Assembly: GCF_021183825.1 (NCBI RefSeq)
Contig: NZ_CP089211.1
Coordinates: forward strand, 4,570,501-4,634,500
DNA from: Sinomicrobium kalidii
GTDB lineage: Bacteria; Bacteroidota; Bacteroidia; Flavobacteriales; Flavobacteriaceae
DNA: 64,000 nucleotides
Reading direction: 5' to 3'
The first letter of the stretch is position 1; the number at the start of each line of letters is the position of its first letter. The notes under the pieces are model-generated. The model ran no database searches. It was given only the letters and a program-made list of their open reading frames with translations, and was not told the origin of the DNA. The position numbers and the translations under genes are program-made. Below, piece by piece: positions 55,078 through 64,000 of the stretch.

Positions 55078-56079
55078 TCAGTTTTCGTAACAAATTGTTC
55101 CGGCATTGCCTGTCATCGTGTTATTCCATTGCCCGAAGTTGGTGACCAGGTGAGGCTTGTTTATGCTGATGGCACATCCCTGGTTGCCGGTAATAACGTT
55201 ATCATATACCTGGCACCCGTCGTTGGGTTGGTCCAAGTTGTTCTGGAACCGGATGGCATGGCCGAAAGTCTGGTCGATCGTACAGTTTCGTATGTTGGCA
55301 CCATTGGCCTGGTCGATGCCTATACCGCCAACACCCCGCTGCTGATTGTTGTTCCTGTAAATCCATACATTATCCACAATACAGTTATGGGAGCCGCCGT
55401 CTATGGTAATTCCCTCGCCGCCGTTCTCATAGGTCTGGCAATTTATTATGGTGTTGTCAGAGCTTGCCCATTGCGAAATGCCCACGACTCCGTTGTAATA
55501 TGCTTTAACACCTTCTATATGTAGCAGGTTGGCCTCGTGTATTAAAATACCGGAATGGTCACTGTTTCTGAAGTGGCTGTTGTAGATGCTGGTCTGATTG
55601 CCGAATACCCGCATATTGGGCTCGGGTAAATTGCCTCCGTCGATATATATCCAGTCGATCACGGTATTTAAAACCCCGGGATCAATATCGAGAAGCGATA
55701 CACCCTGCCCGGTTTTCCGTAAATAATTTGTGGGATCAGTACCGTTGTTGGCACCTCTGATGGTCAGTCCGCTTTTATTGACATGGACCGTACCGCTAAA
55801 ATAATGGTTACCTGCATGAATAAAGATAATATCACCTGAAGATGATTGATCGATCAGACTTTGCAGTGCGGCCGTTTCATCCGGCCCGTCCTGGGCATGC
55901 AGGTACCTGGTAACTCCCCGGGACGCTATAGTGTCACCTTTTTGGGAAGCGGTCTCCGCCGGAGCGTTGGTATTGCCGTAAGTTTCGTCAGCTATGTCGG
56001 AAACATTATCAGTTTGGGTACAGGCTGTGAATAGTACACATAGCCCGATGCACTTTAGTGAAGTTTTTATTGTTTTCAT
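55078..56079 (-). CDS. Right-handed parallel beta-helix lipoprotein (lyase/hydrolase-like)
   Basis: 333 residues. Lipoprotein signal LKCIGLCVLFTAC, a low-complexity linker to about 60, then beta-helix coils from about 75: IIFIHAGNHYFSGTVHVNKS, LTIRGANNGTDP, SGILIHEANLLHIEGVKAYY, TIINCQTYENGGEGITIDGG and so on. The fold is shared by pectate lyases, GH28-like enzymes and some binding or epimerase proteins. I see no family-specific catalytic pattern, so lyase, hydrolase or binding role stays open. It lies between SusD and the GH5-like gene and is probably a surface enzyme or binding protein of the PUL. Confidence 0.85.
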   Translation of the reverse strand: MKTIKTSLKCIGLCVLFTACTQTDNVSDIADETYGNTNAPAETASQKGDTIASRGVTRYLHAQDGPDETAALQSLIDQSSSGDIIFIHAGNHYFSGTVHVNKSGLTIRGANNGTDPTNYLRKTGQGVSLLDIDPGVLNTVIDWIYIDGGNLPEPNMRVFGNQTSIYNSHFRNSDHSGILIHEANLLHIEGVKAYYNGVVGISQWASSDNTIINCQTYENGGEGITIDGGSHNCIVDNVWIYRNNNQQRGVGGIGIDQANGANIRNCTIDQTFGHAIRFQNNLDQPNDGCQVYDNVITGNQGCAISINKPHLVTNFGQWNNTMTGNAGTICYEN

Positions 56080-56462
56080 AATTGATTGGTTATATAGTTC
56101 AAGGTTTTAAGCCCTGCAGTTTTATTGCAGTTACTTTAGTTTCTATAAGCTTTTGCCACGAATCTGCCTATGCCGGTAGGCACATGGATATATCAACAGT
56201 TTTTAAAATGATCCGTGTATCCGTGGGCAAACAGACTTTCAGTCCGCTACAAACCTATGGACTTCAAATCCACAGTTTAGTACATGACAAAATTCAACTT
56301 AGATGGATTTTCCTCGATTTTTTGCCCCGCCCCTAAAGGGTGAATCGAGGAAAATCAGGTTCCCTTTAGGCGTTGCATTGAGCCAGGTTGAAATGGTTAG
56401 GGTTAAACTGATTTTCCGATAAACCCGTATAAAACAAATTTTGTCATGTAATGAATTATTAA
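56080..56462. repeat. Gene-free stretch with long nested inverted repeats
   Basis: No gene. GATTTTCCTCGATT (56306-56319) and AATCGAGGAAAATC (56343-56356) form a perfect 14-bp stem whose loop holds CCTAAAGGG; a matching CCCTTTAGG lies just outside at about 56362. Around 56155-56235, GCCACGAAT, TGCCTA-TAGGCA and ATCCGTGGGCAA form a second, degenerate inverted structure that resembles dispersed GCCACGAAT/ATTCGTGGC repeats of many genomes. It separates SusCD from the enzyme genes on the minus strand and may lower read-through. Confidence 0.55.
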
Positions 56463-57992
56463 TCAATAGCCCGGATTCTGTTCCAGGTTAGGGTTGTTTT
56501 CAACTTCTACCTGCGGAATGGGTAACCGGATGTTCTTACCGATATCGAAGTTCCCGAAATCAGGGTCCCTTTCCGCAATTTCATCTACGGCGGACTGATC
56601 TTCGAGATCGCCCCACCGTTTCAGGTCCTCCCAGCGCACACTTTCACCTGAGAGTTCCAGGACGCGCTCAATCTTTAAGCGATCGAGAAAGGCTTCCCGG
56701 TTATTACCTATACCGGGATAGGCTTCGGCCAGCGGCGCCATGTTTGCCCGGGCTCTTACCATATCCACATACTGGTAGGCATCTGCAGTCATGCCCAGTT
56801 CGTTTAGCACTTCGGCATAACGGAGCAGGATATCGGCATAGCGGATCAAACGCTGATTGACCTCGGAAAAGTAATCCTCGTTTTCGCGATAATAATCCCG
56901 CTGGTATTTCCTGAACCAGGCTTCCTCATCGCCCCATTCCCAGTCTTTTCCGTAAACCTTATCGCCGAAATCCTCGAAGAGGTCCGGGTAGAACAGGGAA
57001 TAGCGCAGTCTTTCGTCAATTTCGCCGTTTACGGTCTGTTCTTCCTTAAAGGCGTCCACAAGCCAGTATCGCGCCTGGCCGTCAGACCAGCCGATCCCCC
57101 TCGGGGCAAAAAACTGGGCTCTTGTATTGGAAACCGAGGCATCCTGCCCTTCGCCCGTACCGCCACGGCGCTGGTCGCCGAACTGTATTTCGAAAACGGA
57201 CTCGGAATTGTTCTCGTTGAGGTGAGTAAAATTATCCCGGTAATCCTCAACGAGGCTGTACATGGCGCCTTCGCCTTTAACCAGGTATTCCAGGGCAGCT
57301 TTTGCATCTTCCCAGCGGTGCTGCTGCATATAAAGCTTGGCCAGCATGGCTTTGGCAGCTCCTTTGGTGGGTCTCCCCGTTTGTGATTCGTCCCAGGTAA
57401 GAGGCAATGCGGAGAACGCCTCGTTCAGGTCTTTTTCCACCTGGGCAAAAACCTCCTCTCTGGTGTGCTGTTCCGGGAGATCGCTTGGTGTTGAGGGTTC
57501 CAGCACGAGGGGAATGTTTTCCCAGAGCACCCCGGCATAGTAGTAATACAGTGCCCTGAAGAATTTGGCTTCGCCCAGGATCTGAGCTTTCCTGTTTTCA
57601 TCGGAAAATTCGATGTCCGGGACATTGGCCAGGACCTGGTTGGCCCTGAAAACGGCCTTATACGTGTCTCTCCAGGTTACGGCATTCCCTTCCCAGAAGT
57701 TGTAGTTGATATACCCGAACCGTGTCCAGTCTGCCAGCTCCACCCAGGGACTCTGGCTGAAACCTTCGTCTGAAGTAAGGTCGAGGCGGAAATAGATCCA
57801 CCGGGCCCAGAGACCGTCTTTGTAGAACATGGCATAAATGGAATTGACACCCAGTTCGGCATCGTCCGGAGTTACCCAGAACTGGTCTGTGGTCAGGGCA
57901 TTCGGGTTGTCGAGGTCCAGTTCGTCTTTCTGGCAGGAAACGGCCGCAAAGAGCGAACATATAATTACGGTTAATATTACTGTATTTTTCAT
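56463..57992 (-). CDS. SusD/RagB-family lipoprotein
   Basis: Surface ligand-binding partner of the SusC upstream. I start at the ATG at 57990-57992 (MKNTVILTVIICSLFAAVSC, lipobox AVSC); the longer frame has 12 extra residues running back into SusC's end. Hallmarks: FFRALYYYYAGVLWENIPLV, RYAEVLNEL, and the C-terminal NLEQNPGY. 510 residues, normal. 16 bases after the SusC stop. DNPNALTTDQFWVTPDDAEL is a usual SusD opening. Confidence 0.96.
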   Translation of the reverse strand: MKNTVILTVIICSLFAAVSCQKDELDLDNPNALTTDQFWVTPDDAELGVNSIYAMFYKDGLWARWIYFRLDLTSDEGFSQSPWVELADWTRFGYINYNFWEGNAVTWRDTYKAVFRANQVLANVPDIEFSDENRKAQILGEAKFFRALYYYYAGVLWENIPLVLEPSTPSDLPEQHTREEVFAQVEKDLNEAFSALPLTWDESQTGRPTKGAAKAMLAKLYMQQHRWEDAKAALEYLVKGEGAMYSLVEDYRDNFTHLNENNSESVFEIQFGDQRRGGTGEGQDASVSNTRAQFFAPRGIGWSDGQARYWLVDAFKEEQTVNGEIDERLRYSLFYPDLFEDFGDKVYGKDWEWGDEEAWFRKYQRDYYRENEDYFSEVNQRLIRYADILLRYAEVLNELGMTADAYQYVDMVRARANMAPLAEAYPGIGNNREAFLDRLKIERVLELSGESVRWEDLKRWGDLEDQSAVDEIAERDPDFGNFDIGKNIRLPIPQVEVENNPNLEQNPGY

Positions 57993-58008
57993 TGCGATTG
58001 TTTTTTGT

Positions 58009-61000
58009 TTAGAAACCAAATTCAACACCTAATGAGTATGTTTGCACATTAGGGAAGGAGCCCAGATCTACACCCCTCTGGAAAATATTACTGTTGCTGA
58101 ACTCCGGATCGAGCCCTTTGTATTTGGTTATGGTAAGAATGTTCTGTGCAGAAAGGCTGATCCTTGCCTTGGTAAAACCTATTTTGCCCAGTACGTCTGT
58201 CGGGATATTATAGCCTATACCGATATATTTCAACCGTACAAAGCTTCCGTCTTCGAGCCAGCGGTCACTGTCGGACCGGGCACTCAGGGAGGTTCCTTTC
58301 ACTACCCTGGGGAAATCGGTATCGGGGTTTTCCGGGGTCCAGGGCTGTACCCCCGCTCGGTAGTTGCTGTCGTCGTCAAACCGGTCCACAATACTCCTGA
58401 AGCCGTTGTAAACGGTGGCGCCGAAAGAGCCGATCCAGTTCATGGAAAAGTCGAAATTCCTGTATTGTGCCCCGGCGTTGAAGCCCATTTCGAAATCGGG
58501 CCACGGGCTGGCCACCACGGTTTTGTCCTCGTTGGTGATCTGCCCGTCGTCATTGACGTCCTTAAAGCGGATATCCCCCGGTTGCGCATCGGGCATGATA
58601 ACCGCTCCCTGTGAATTGGTATAATTGTCTATTTCCTCCTGGCTCCGGAAAAGGCCATCGGTTTGCAGTACATACCACATGCCTACGGGTTCCCCGGAAC
58701 GGGTTATGGTATTGCCCTGGATGCTTTCGTTCAAACCGTTACCGAGGGAGATCAGTTCGTTGCGAAGCGTGCTGAGGTTTACGGAAGCGTTAAAGCTGAA
58801 GTCATCGTTGACCACCTGGTTATAGGCGGCATTGAACTCAAAGCCCGTATTCTCCACGGTCGCGGCGTTGGTGACCGGGCTTCCGCCGTCATTACCGGTA
58901 GACAGGAGAATGGGAAATCCGAAGAGCACATCTTCCGTGCGGGCTATAAAGTAATCGGCTGTTACCTGGAGTTTGTTGTTAAACAACCCGAGATCGAGCC
59001 CGATATTGGTCTGTTTCAGGGTTTCCCACCGGAGCTGTGAATTGGCCAGCCTTACCTGGGTAGCGGAAGGATAGAGCACCTGGTCATTTCCCAGGACAAT
59101 GGCCCCGAAGGTGTTGATAAAGCCCTGGTACTCGTAATTGTCTATATTCCCGCTCCCCAGTTCCCCGTAGCTGGCACGCAGTTTCAGGTCGCTGATCTTT
59201 TCGGAATTAAAGAAATTCTCATTGCTTACCCTCCATCCCAGTGAGACCGAAGGAAAGTTGGACCATTTGTTCTCATCGCTGAACTTGGAGGAACCGTCGC
59301 GTCTGAGTACGGCATTGAGCAGGTAGCGGTTGTCGTAATTGTATTCCAGCCTTCCGAGGTAGGATATGAGCGTGGATTCATTGCGGAAACCGCCTACCCG
59401 TGCCTGGTCTCCCAGGTCCAGCACATCAAAATATTCACCGGTATTGGGGTTTACCAGCAGGTTTCTCTTGGTTCCGTTTATCTGTTCGTACCTGTTCTTC
59501 TGGTAGGTGGTCCCGACCACGAGGGTAATATCGTGCTTGCCGAATTCGTGATCGAAAGTAAGGGTGTTCTCAAAAAGTTTGGTTTCGGACTGTGCCTTGT
59601 TCTGATTGGTAAAGGATGGTTCGTAAGGCTGGTTTAATGTCCAGTTTCCCTCACGCCGCAAATACAAATAGTCGTCAAAGCTGGTTTCGTAACCGAAATT
59701 GAAACGGTATTTGAGGAAGGGGAAAGGATCGATCTCCGCCCAGAGATTTCCCCTGATCCTGAAATTTTCGACTTCCTGGTCGATCAGGTTGGCAATGGCC
59801 ACCGGGTTTGCCGCAAAAGTATTGGCTACTCCCGATTTCCCGTATCCGAAACCTCCCGGGTTTTCGTCGTCATAAACCGGGATGGTGGGGAACATACGCA
59901 CCACATCGATAAAGGGGTTTCCTCTTAAAGTTTCCGGCCCCCCGATCTCGTTGGTTTTGGCGTTTGACAGGGCCAGGTTTTCACCGATGCTGAAAATCCC
60001 CTTGCTGCCGCTGGTATTTACACGGAGGGAGATCCGGTCGAAATCGGTAGAGACCACCGTGCCCTTGTTACCAAAATAATTTCCCGAAATAAAATAGGAA
60101 GAATTTTCCCCGCCGCCGGAAAAGCTGACGTTCTGGTCCTGGATAAGGCCCGTTCTGAACACTTCGTCCTGCCAGTCGGTATTTACACTCAGGTCGAGTT
60201 CCTGTCTCGGGAGCCCGGCATTGTCGTAGGCCATATTGTTGAGCCTTACAAATTCTTCCTGTCCGGCGAGGTCGTAGCGGGGCACTTCCGTCAAACTCAT
60301 TTTTGAGCTGGCCGTAACCTTGAGCGGCCCTCTTTTTCCCTTTTTGGTGGTGATGATGACCACGCCGTTTGCCGCCCTGGAGCCGTATATCGCGGCTGCT
60401 GCCGCATCTTTTAGTATCTGGACGGATTCGATGTCGTTCGGGTTAAAGTCGCGGTTGGCTGTGGTGATCAATCCGTCAATAACATAAAGCGGATTGGCAC
60501 TCCGGAGGTTTTTAAGCCCGCGGATCTCGATCCTGGCTTCCTGCCCGGGCTGGCCGCCGCCACGGACATTGACGCCCGGGGCCAGTCCCTGGAGGCTTTC
60601 GGCTACGGTGGTGGTCTGTCGTTTCCGGATCTGGTCGGACTTTACGACCGAAATGGCACTGGTCAGGTCTTTTTTCTGTTGTGTACCGTAACCGACAACA
60701 ACCACTTCGTCCAGCGCTGCGACATCTTCCTCCAGCCGTACATTTAATGTGGTCTGGTTGTTTACGGGGATCTCCTGTGTGCGAAACCCGATATAACTGA
60801 ATATCAGTGTAGCGTCCGGGGCAACGGTAATGGCGTAATTTCCGTCCATGTCTGCCGAGGTTCCGGTGTTGGCGCCCCTGACCACAATGTTCACGAACGG
60901 AATGGGGGTTCCGTCAGTTGCAGTGATCTTTCCGGAAACTTCCACGGTGTCCTGCGCGAATGAACTTTGCGCCCAGAACAGTGCCAGAATTAAAATGAAT

Positions 61001-61035
61001 TTAAATCTGTAAACAAGAGTTAGCTTAGTTTTCAT
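58009..61035 (-). CDS. SusC/RagA TonB-dependent receptor
   Basis: Importer and first gene of the HTCS-controlled minus-strand PUL. Signal FKFILILALFWAQSSFAQ, carboxypeptidase-D-like domain (VSGKITATDGTPIPFVNIVV, SADMDGNYAITV), plug with LDEVVVVGYGTQQKKDLTSA and NPLYVIDGLI, barrel ending YSLGVEFGF. 1008 residues; no STN domain, consistent with control by the divergent hybrid sensor. A stable hairpin lies 17-54 bases upstream of the start in the mRNA leader. Confidence 0.97.
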   Translation of the reverse strand: MKTKLTLVYRFKFILILALFWAQSSFAQDTVEVSGKITATDGTPIPFVNIVVRGANTGTSADMDGNYAITVAPDATLIFSYIGFRTQEIPVNNQTTLNVRLEEDVAALDEVVVVGYGTQQKKDLTSAISVVKSDQIRKRQTTTVAESLQGLAPGVNVRGGGQPGQEARIEIRGLKNLRSANPLYVIDGLITTANRDFNPNDIESVQILKDAAAAAIYGSRAANGVVIITTKKGKRGPLKVTASSKMSLTEVPRYDLAGQEEFVRLNNMAYDNAGLPRQELDLSVNTDWQDEVFRTGLIQDQNVSFSGGGENSSYFISGNYFGNKGTVVSTDFDRISLRVNTSGSKGIFSIGENLALSNAKTNEIGGPETLRGNPFIDVVRMFPTIPVYDDENPGGFGYGKSGVANTFAANPVAIANLIDQEVENFRIRGNLWAEIDPFPFLKYRFNFGYETSFDDYLYLRREGNWTLNQPYEPSFTNQNKAQSETKLFENTLTFDHEFGKHDITLVVGTTYQKNRYEQINGTKRNLLVNPNTGEYFDVLDLGDQARVGGFRNESTLISYLGRLEYNYDNRYLLNAVLRRDGSSKFSDENKWSNFPSVSLGWRVSNENFFNSEKISDLKLRASYGELGSGNIDNYEYQGFINTFGAIVLGNDQVLYPSATQVRLANSQLRWETLKQTNIGLDLGLFNNKLQVTADYFIARTEDVLFGFPILLSTGNDGGSPVTNAATVENTGFEFNAAYNQVVNDDFSFNASVNLSTLRNELISLGNGLNESIQGNTITRSGEPVGMWYVLQTDGLFRSQEEIDNYTNSQGAVIMPDAQPGDIRFKDVNDDGQITNEDKTVVASPWPDFEMGFNAGAQYRNFDFSMNWIGSFGATVYNGFRSIVDRFDDDSNYRAGVQPWTPENPDTDFPRVVKGTSLSARSDSDRWLEDGSFVRLKYIGIGYNIPTDVLGKIGFTKARISLSAQNILTITKYKGLDPEFSNSNIFQRGVDLGSFPNVQTYSLGVEFGF

Positions 61036-61436
61036 AGAATTTCAGTTTTGATCCCGATCCCGATATCCCAATAGTTATCGGGATCGGGAGCATCGGGATT
61101 GAATTTTGGTCGTGATGAAACAATTTGTTGAACCAGTGTCCCGGTCGGTCACCTTTTCAGTATAAAACCGGGAATAGTCATAATTAATGAATGCTCGGTT
61201 TTTTGGTTTTTATTTTACGGATTATTAAAAATGAGAACTTAAATATTATTAAATTGTGTTTTTCAAAGTAGATTATTTTATTCGGGATGCAGGCAGGATA
61301 ATTGTTTCAATTTTTCTTCAAAAGGGTTCAACTTTTTTACTATCCGGAAAAAACAGTGTATTTTGACATGATTTGTGGAAAAATGGAATAATTTGTATGG
61401 GCCGGTTTTGGATTAAATGAATTGATTTGCAGAGTT
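61036..61436. other. Divergent intergenic region between SusC and the hybrid sensor gene
   Basis: No gene in 401 bases; it must hold the promoters of the minus-strand PUL and of the plus-strand sensor gene. Next to SusC is the palindrome at 61052-61089. Further right the DNA becomes AT-rich (61180-61400). I could not identify a convincing TTTG/TAnnTTTG promoter pair on either strand. Confidence 0.4.
61052..61089 (-). repeat. 14-bp palindromic stem in the SusC leader
   Basis: TCCCGATCCCGATA (61052-61065) pairs perfectly with TATCGGGATCGGGA (61076-61089) around ten bases, followed by another CATCGGGA. The CCCGAT/ATCGGG core matches the element at 5968-5985, so it is probably a dispersed palindromic repeat. 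Its position directly before the SusC ribosome-binding region could let it affect translation. Confidence 0.6.
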
Positions 61437-64000
61437 ATGCGAGGATGCTGTTTGTTTTTAATGTGTTGTCTTTTCATCGGGAAGTCTTACGCCCAGCCCT
61501 ATGCCTTTAAGAAACTGCAGGTAGAGGACGGACTTTCCCATAATTCCGTGATCTGTATGTTACAGGACAACCGCGGGTTTTTGTGGTTTGGCACAAAAGA
61601 CGGGTTAAACCGTTATGACGGCTATAATTTCAAATTATTTCAACATCAGCCGGGAGATGAGAAAAGTATAGGGAGCAATTTTATTCGCTGCCTTCACGAG
61701 TATCATAATTACATTTGGGTGGGTACGGATACGGGATTATTCCGGTACGACGAGAAAACCGAATCTTTTACACTGGTGGAAAGCACCAAAAACCAGCCCA
61801 TTCTCGATATTCAAAGTGACCCGGAAGGAAATATCTGGTTTATAGCAGCGGGTAACCTGCACAGGCTTGATGTAACCACCGGCAGGGAAGAGCGATATAA
61901 GCAGTTCCACACCTCTTTTTTAACAGGCAATGCATCGGGAGAAGTATTTGTTGCTTCTTCGGAAGCGCTGTATCAATTTGTTCCCGACAATAATTCCTTC
62001 AGGAAAATCGATTTGGCGGGTGCGGATAAAACGGGCAGGGAATTTGTTATCACAACAATCACCTCGGGAGGAAAGGACTCTTTGTGGATAGGGACGAAGA
62101 ATCGCGGGGCCTTTCTTTACAAGCAACGGGAAAAGGAATTGATGGGTTTACTGGACAAAAGAGAGCACCCCTTGTTTGTCCGCGACTTTCTGAGAAAAAA
62201 CAAGGATGAACTATGGATTGCGAGCGAATCGGGGATTTACATTTACAACCTCCGGGACAACACCTATCAAAACTTCCGTAAAAATTACAACAATCCGTAT
62301 TCCCTGTCCGACAATGCCATTTATGCCCTGGTGCTGGATGAAGAACAGGGCGTGTGGATCGGGACCTATTTCGGGGGGATCAATTATTATCCCAAGCAGT
62401 TTACACCGATTCAGCGGTATTTCCCGAGGGTGGGGGAGAACTCCATCAGCGGGAATGCGGTCCGCGAGATCAAAAAAGACCGTTTCGGACACCTCTGGAT
62501 CGGTACCGAAGACGCCGGCCTGAACCGGTTTGATCCGGAAACCGGAAAATTCACCAATTATGCCTCCGTCGGGGAAAAAGGCCGTTTATCGCATTATAAT
62601 ATTCACGGCCTGTTGCCCGTAGAAGACAAATTGTGGATAGGTACTTTTGAACACGGCCTGGATATTATGGATATCAACTCCGGAAAGGTCATCAAACATT
62701 TCGGAACAGGGGAGGATGAAGGCCGTCTCCGGAGCGATTTCATATTTTTTATCTACCGGACCCGGAACAAGGATATTTATGTGCTTACCTCCTCGGGAAT
62801 CCATCAATACCTGCCGGAAAAGGACGCGTTCAGGGTAGTGCAGGGATTTCCGGAAACTTACCACTACACCTGTTTTACCGAAGATCACAACGGGGTGCTC
62901 TGGGCCGGGACGTATTGGGACGGACTGTTTTACTTTGACCCCGAAACAAAGGAAAAAGGAGTGTACAGGTATGACCGGAACGATCCCGGCAGCCTCAGTT
63001 CAAACGTAGTCAACGGTCTTTTCGAGGACTCGGAGCACAGGCTGTGGATCACTACGGAAAACGGCCTCAATCTTTTCCGCAAGGGAACGGATAATTTCAG
63101 GAGGTTCACCAAAAAAGACGGATTTCCTACCAATGTCACCTATTCCATTCTTGAAGATAAGCACAAAAACCTGTGGATCAGTACGTCCAACGGGCTTGTT
63201 GAGTTCAACCCGGAAAAGGAAACACTAAAAATCTACACGAGGTCGAACGGCTTGCTCAGCGACCAGTTCAACTATAGCTCTGCATTCAAGGATGAAGACG
63301 GGGCGATGTATTTCGGCGGTGTCAACGGGTTGATCCGTTTTAACCCCGACCGGTTTATTAAAAACAACCATCAACCTCCGGTCTATATTACCGATATAAA
63401 GCTAAACAACAGGGAAATTCCGGTTGGTGAGAAAAACTCGCCATTGGAAAAATCCGTTTCATATTCCCGGCAAATCACCCTGAACAATAAACAGTCTTCC
63501 TTTAGCCTGGAGTTTGCTTCCCTGAGCTATACCGCTCCCGAAATGACCAGGTACTGGTATAAACTCGAAGGGCTGAACGATGACTGGATTGCGCTGGACA
63601 AGAACCACAAGGTAAATTTTACCGAATTGCCCCCCGGCGATTACAAATTTAAAGTGAAGGCCCTGAACAGCCATGAAGTCTGGAGTGCCGAAAACGACGG
63701 ACTGGAAATAAAGGTCCTGCCGCCTTTCCTGGCCAGCAATACGGCCTATGCCATATACACCCTGCTGCTTTTATTGCTTTTTTATATCCTGTTGCGCTAT
63801 TATCACCGGCATACCAGGAACAAAAACAACAGGCATATCCGCCAGCTCGAAAACGAAAAGGAAAAGGAGATCTACCAGGCCAAGATCGAGTTTTTTACCA
63901 ATGTTGCCCATGAAATACGGACACCGCTGACACTGATCAAGAGTCCACTGGAAAAACTGCTCCGGGGAAAGTATAAATCTCCCGAGATCCCGGAAAACCT
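61437..64000 (+). CDS. Hybrid two-component system sensor (HTCS), 3' end cut by window
   Basis: Membrane sensor-regulator that would detect an oligosaccharide in the periplasm and activate the divergent PUL. The frame starts at ATG 61437 (signal MRGCCLFLMCCLFIGKSYAQ) and stays open to the end. A two-component-regulator beta-propeller about 20-660 shows repeated DNRGFLWFGTKDGLNRYD, YIWVGTDTGLFRYD and LWIGTEDAGLNRFDPETGKF-like blades. The Y_Y_Y domain about 675-765 contains YWYKLEGLNDDWIAL. One TM helix about 768-788 (YAIYTLLLLLLFYILLRYY) precedes the histidine kinase, phospho-acceptor H825 in FFTNVAHEIRTPLTLIKSPL. The ATPase, receiver and AraC-type output expected of the family lie beyond the window. 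Confidence 0.95.
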   Translation, partial: MRGCCLFLMCCLFIGKSYAQPYAFKKLQVEDGLSHNSVICMLQDNRGFLWFGTKDGLNRYDGYNFKLFQHQPGDEKSIGSNFIRCLHEYHNYIWVGTDTGLFRYDEKTESFTLVESTKNQPILDIQSDPEGNIWFIAAGNLHRLDVTTGREERYKQFHTSFLTGNASGEVFVASSEALYQFVPDNNSFRKIDLAGADKTGREFVITTITSGGKDSLWIGTKNRGAFLYKQREKELMGLLDKREHPLFVRDFLRKNKDELWIASESGIYIYNLRDNTYQNFRKNYNNPYSLSDNAIYALVLDEEQGVWIGTYFGGINYYPKQFTPIQRYFPRVGENSISGNAVREIKKDRFGHLWIGTEDAGLNRFDPETGKFTNYASVGEKGRLSHYNIHGLLPVEDKLWIGTFEHGLDIMDINSGKVIKHFGTGEDEGRLRSDFIFFIYRTRNKDIYVLTSSGIHQYLPEKDAFRVVQGFPETYHYTCFTEDHNGVLWAGTYWDGLFYFDPETKEKGVYRYDRNDPGSLSSNVVNGLFEDSEHRLWITTENGLNLFRKGTDNFRRFTKKDGFPTNVTYSILEDKHKNLWISTSNGLVEFNPEKETLKIYTRSNGLLSDQFNYSSAFKDEDGAMYFGGVNGLIRFNPDRFIKNNHQPPVYITDIKLNNREIPVGEKNSPLEKSVSYSRQITLNNKQSSFSLEFASLSYTAPEMTRYWYKLEGLNDDWIALDKNHKVNFTELPPGDYKFKVKALNSHEVWSAENDGLEIKVLPPFLASNTAYAIYTLLLLLLFYILLRYYHRHTRNKNNRHIRQLENEKEKEIYQAKIEFFTNVAHEIRTPLTLIKSPLEKLLRGKYKSPEIPEN

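Noticed and set aside
1..64000. CRISPR array, tRNA or rRNA genes
   Set aside because: I saw no spaced identical repeats and no tRNA-like cloverleaf or rRNA sequence on either strand.

Overview
The window is a glycan-utilisation region of a Bacteroidota chromosome, most likely class Flavobacteriia. The evidence is four complete SusC-type receptor/SusD-type lipoprotein pairs plus the end of a fifth SusD, carbohydrate-active enzymes with signal peptides or lipoboxes, a hybrid two-component sensor, an ECF sigma/FecR pair, a RND efflux operon, and flavobacterial-looking palindromic intergenic repeats. By eye the base composition is moderate, rather GC-rich for the class. I see no tRNA, rRNA or CRISPR array.

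Layout. (A) 1-11.4 kb: the end of a polysaccharide utilisation locus (PUL): SusD 3' end, GH43, GH2, a second GH43 with no visible Asp base, GH115 and GH16. This set fits a glucuronic-acid-decorated galactan or arabinogalactan, with glucuronoxylan as the alternative. (B) 11.7-23.6 kb: ECF sigma factor, FecR anti-sigma, a SusC receptor with an N-terminal signalling (STN) domain, a SusD-like lipoprotein, a metallophosphoesterase, a PhoX/DUF839-like lipoprotein and a di-haem cytochrome c peroxidase. I read this as a signal-controlled system for organic phosphate, not for a sugar. (C) 23.7-29.4 kb, minus strand: a three-gene RND efflux operon. (D) 29.4-30.9 kb: a scar with no intact gene, holding decayed pieces of a tyrosine recombinase, an AraC-type domain and a sulfatase.

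(E) 30.9-40.9 kb: a LacI-type repressor divergent from SusC/SusD, a GH92 alpha-mannosidase, an endonuclease/exonuclease/phosphatase-fold hydrolase and a BSP-type metalloprotease. This is plausibly a mannose-rich glycoprotein PUL. A perfect 12-bp CG-centred palindrome near the SusC start is the candidate operator. (F) 41.0-41.6 kb: an IS200-type element with a frameshifted transposase. (G) 41.7-49.4 kb: a DeoR-type repressor divergent from SusC/SusD and a GHL10 glycoside hydrolase, with an 18-bp near-perfect direct repeat between repressor and receptor. (H) 49.5-64 kb: a minus-strand PUL (SusC, SusD, beta-helix protein, GH5-like enzyme and four consecutive GH43-fold enzymes) next to a divergent hybrid two-component sensor cut by the window end. 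It is probably directed at an arabinose-containing plant glycan.

The genes cooperate in the usual way. Surface lipoproteins and SusCD pairs bind and import oligomers, periplasmic exo-enzymes trim them, and each locus has its own sensor: anti-sigma/ECF, LacI, DeoR or HTCS. The most unusual items are the phosphate-like locus B, the repressor-site cluster in G with its single GHL10 enzyme, the four-gene GH43 cassette, and the composite gene scar in D.
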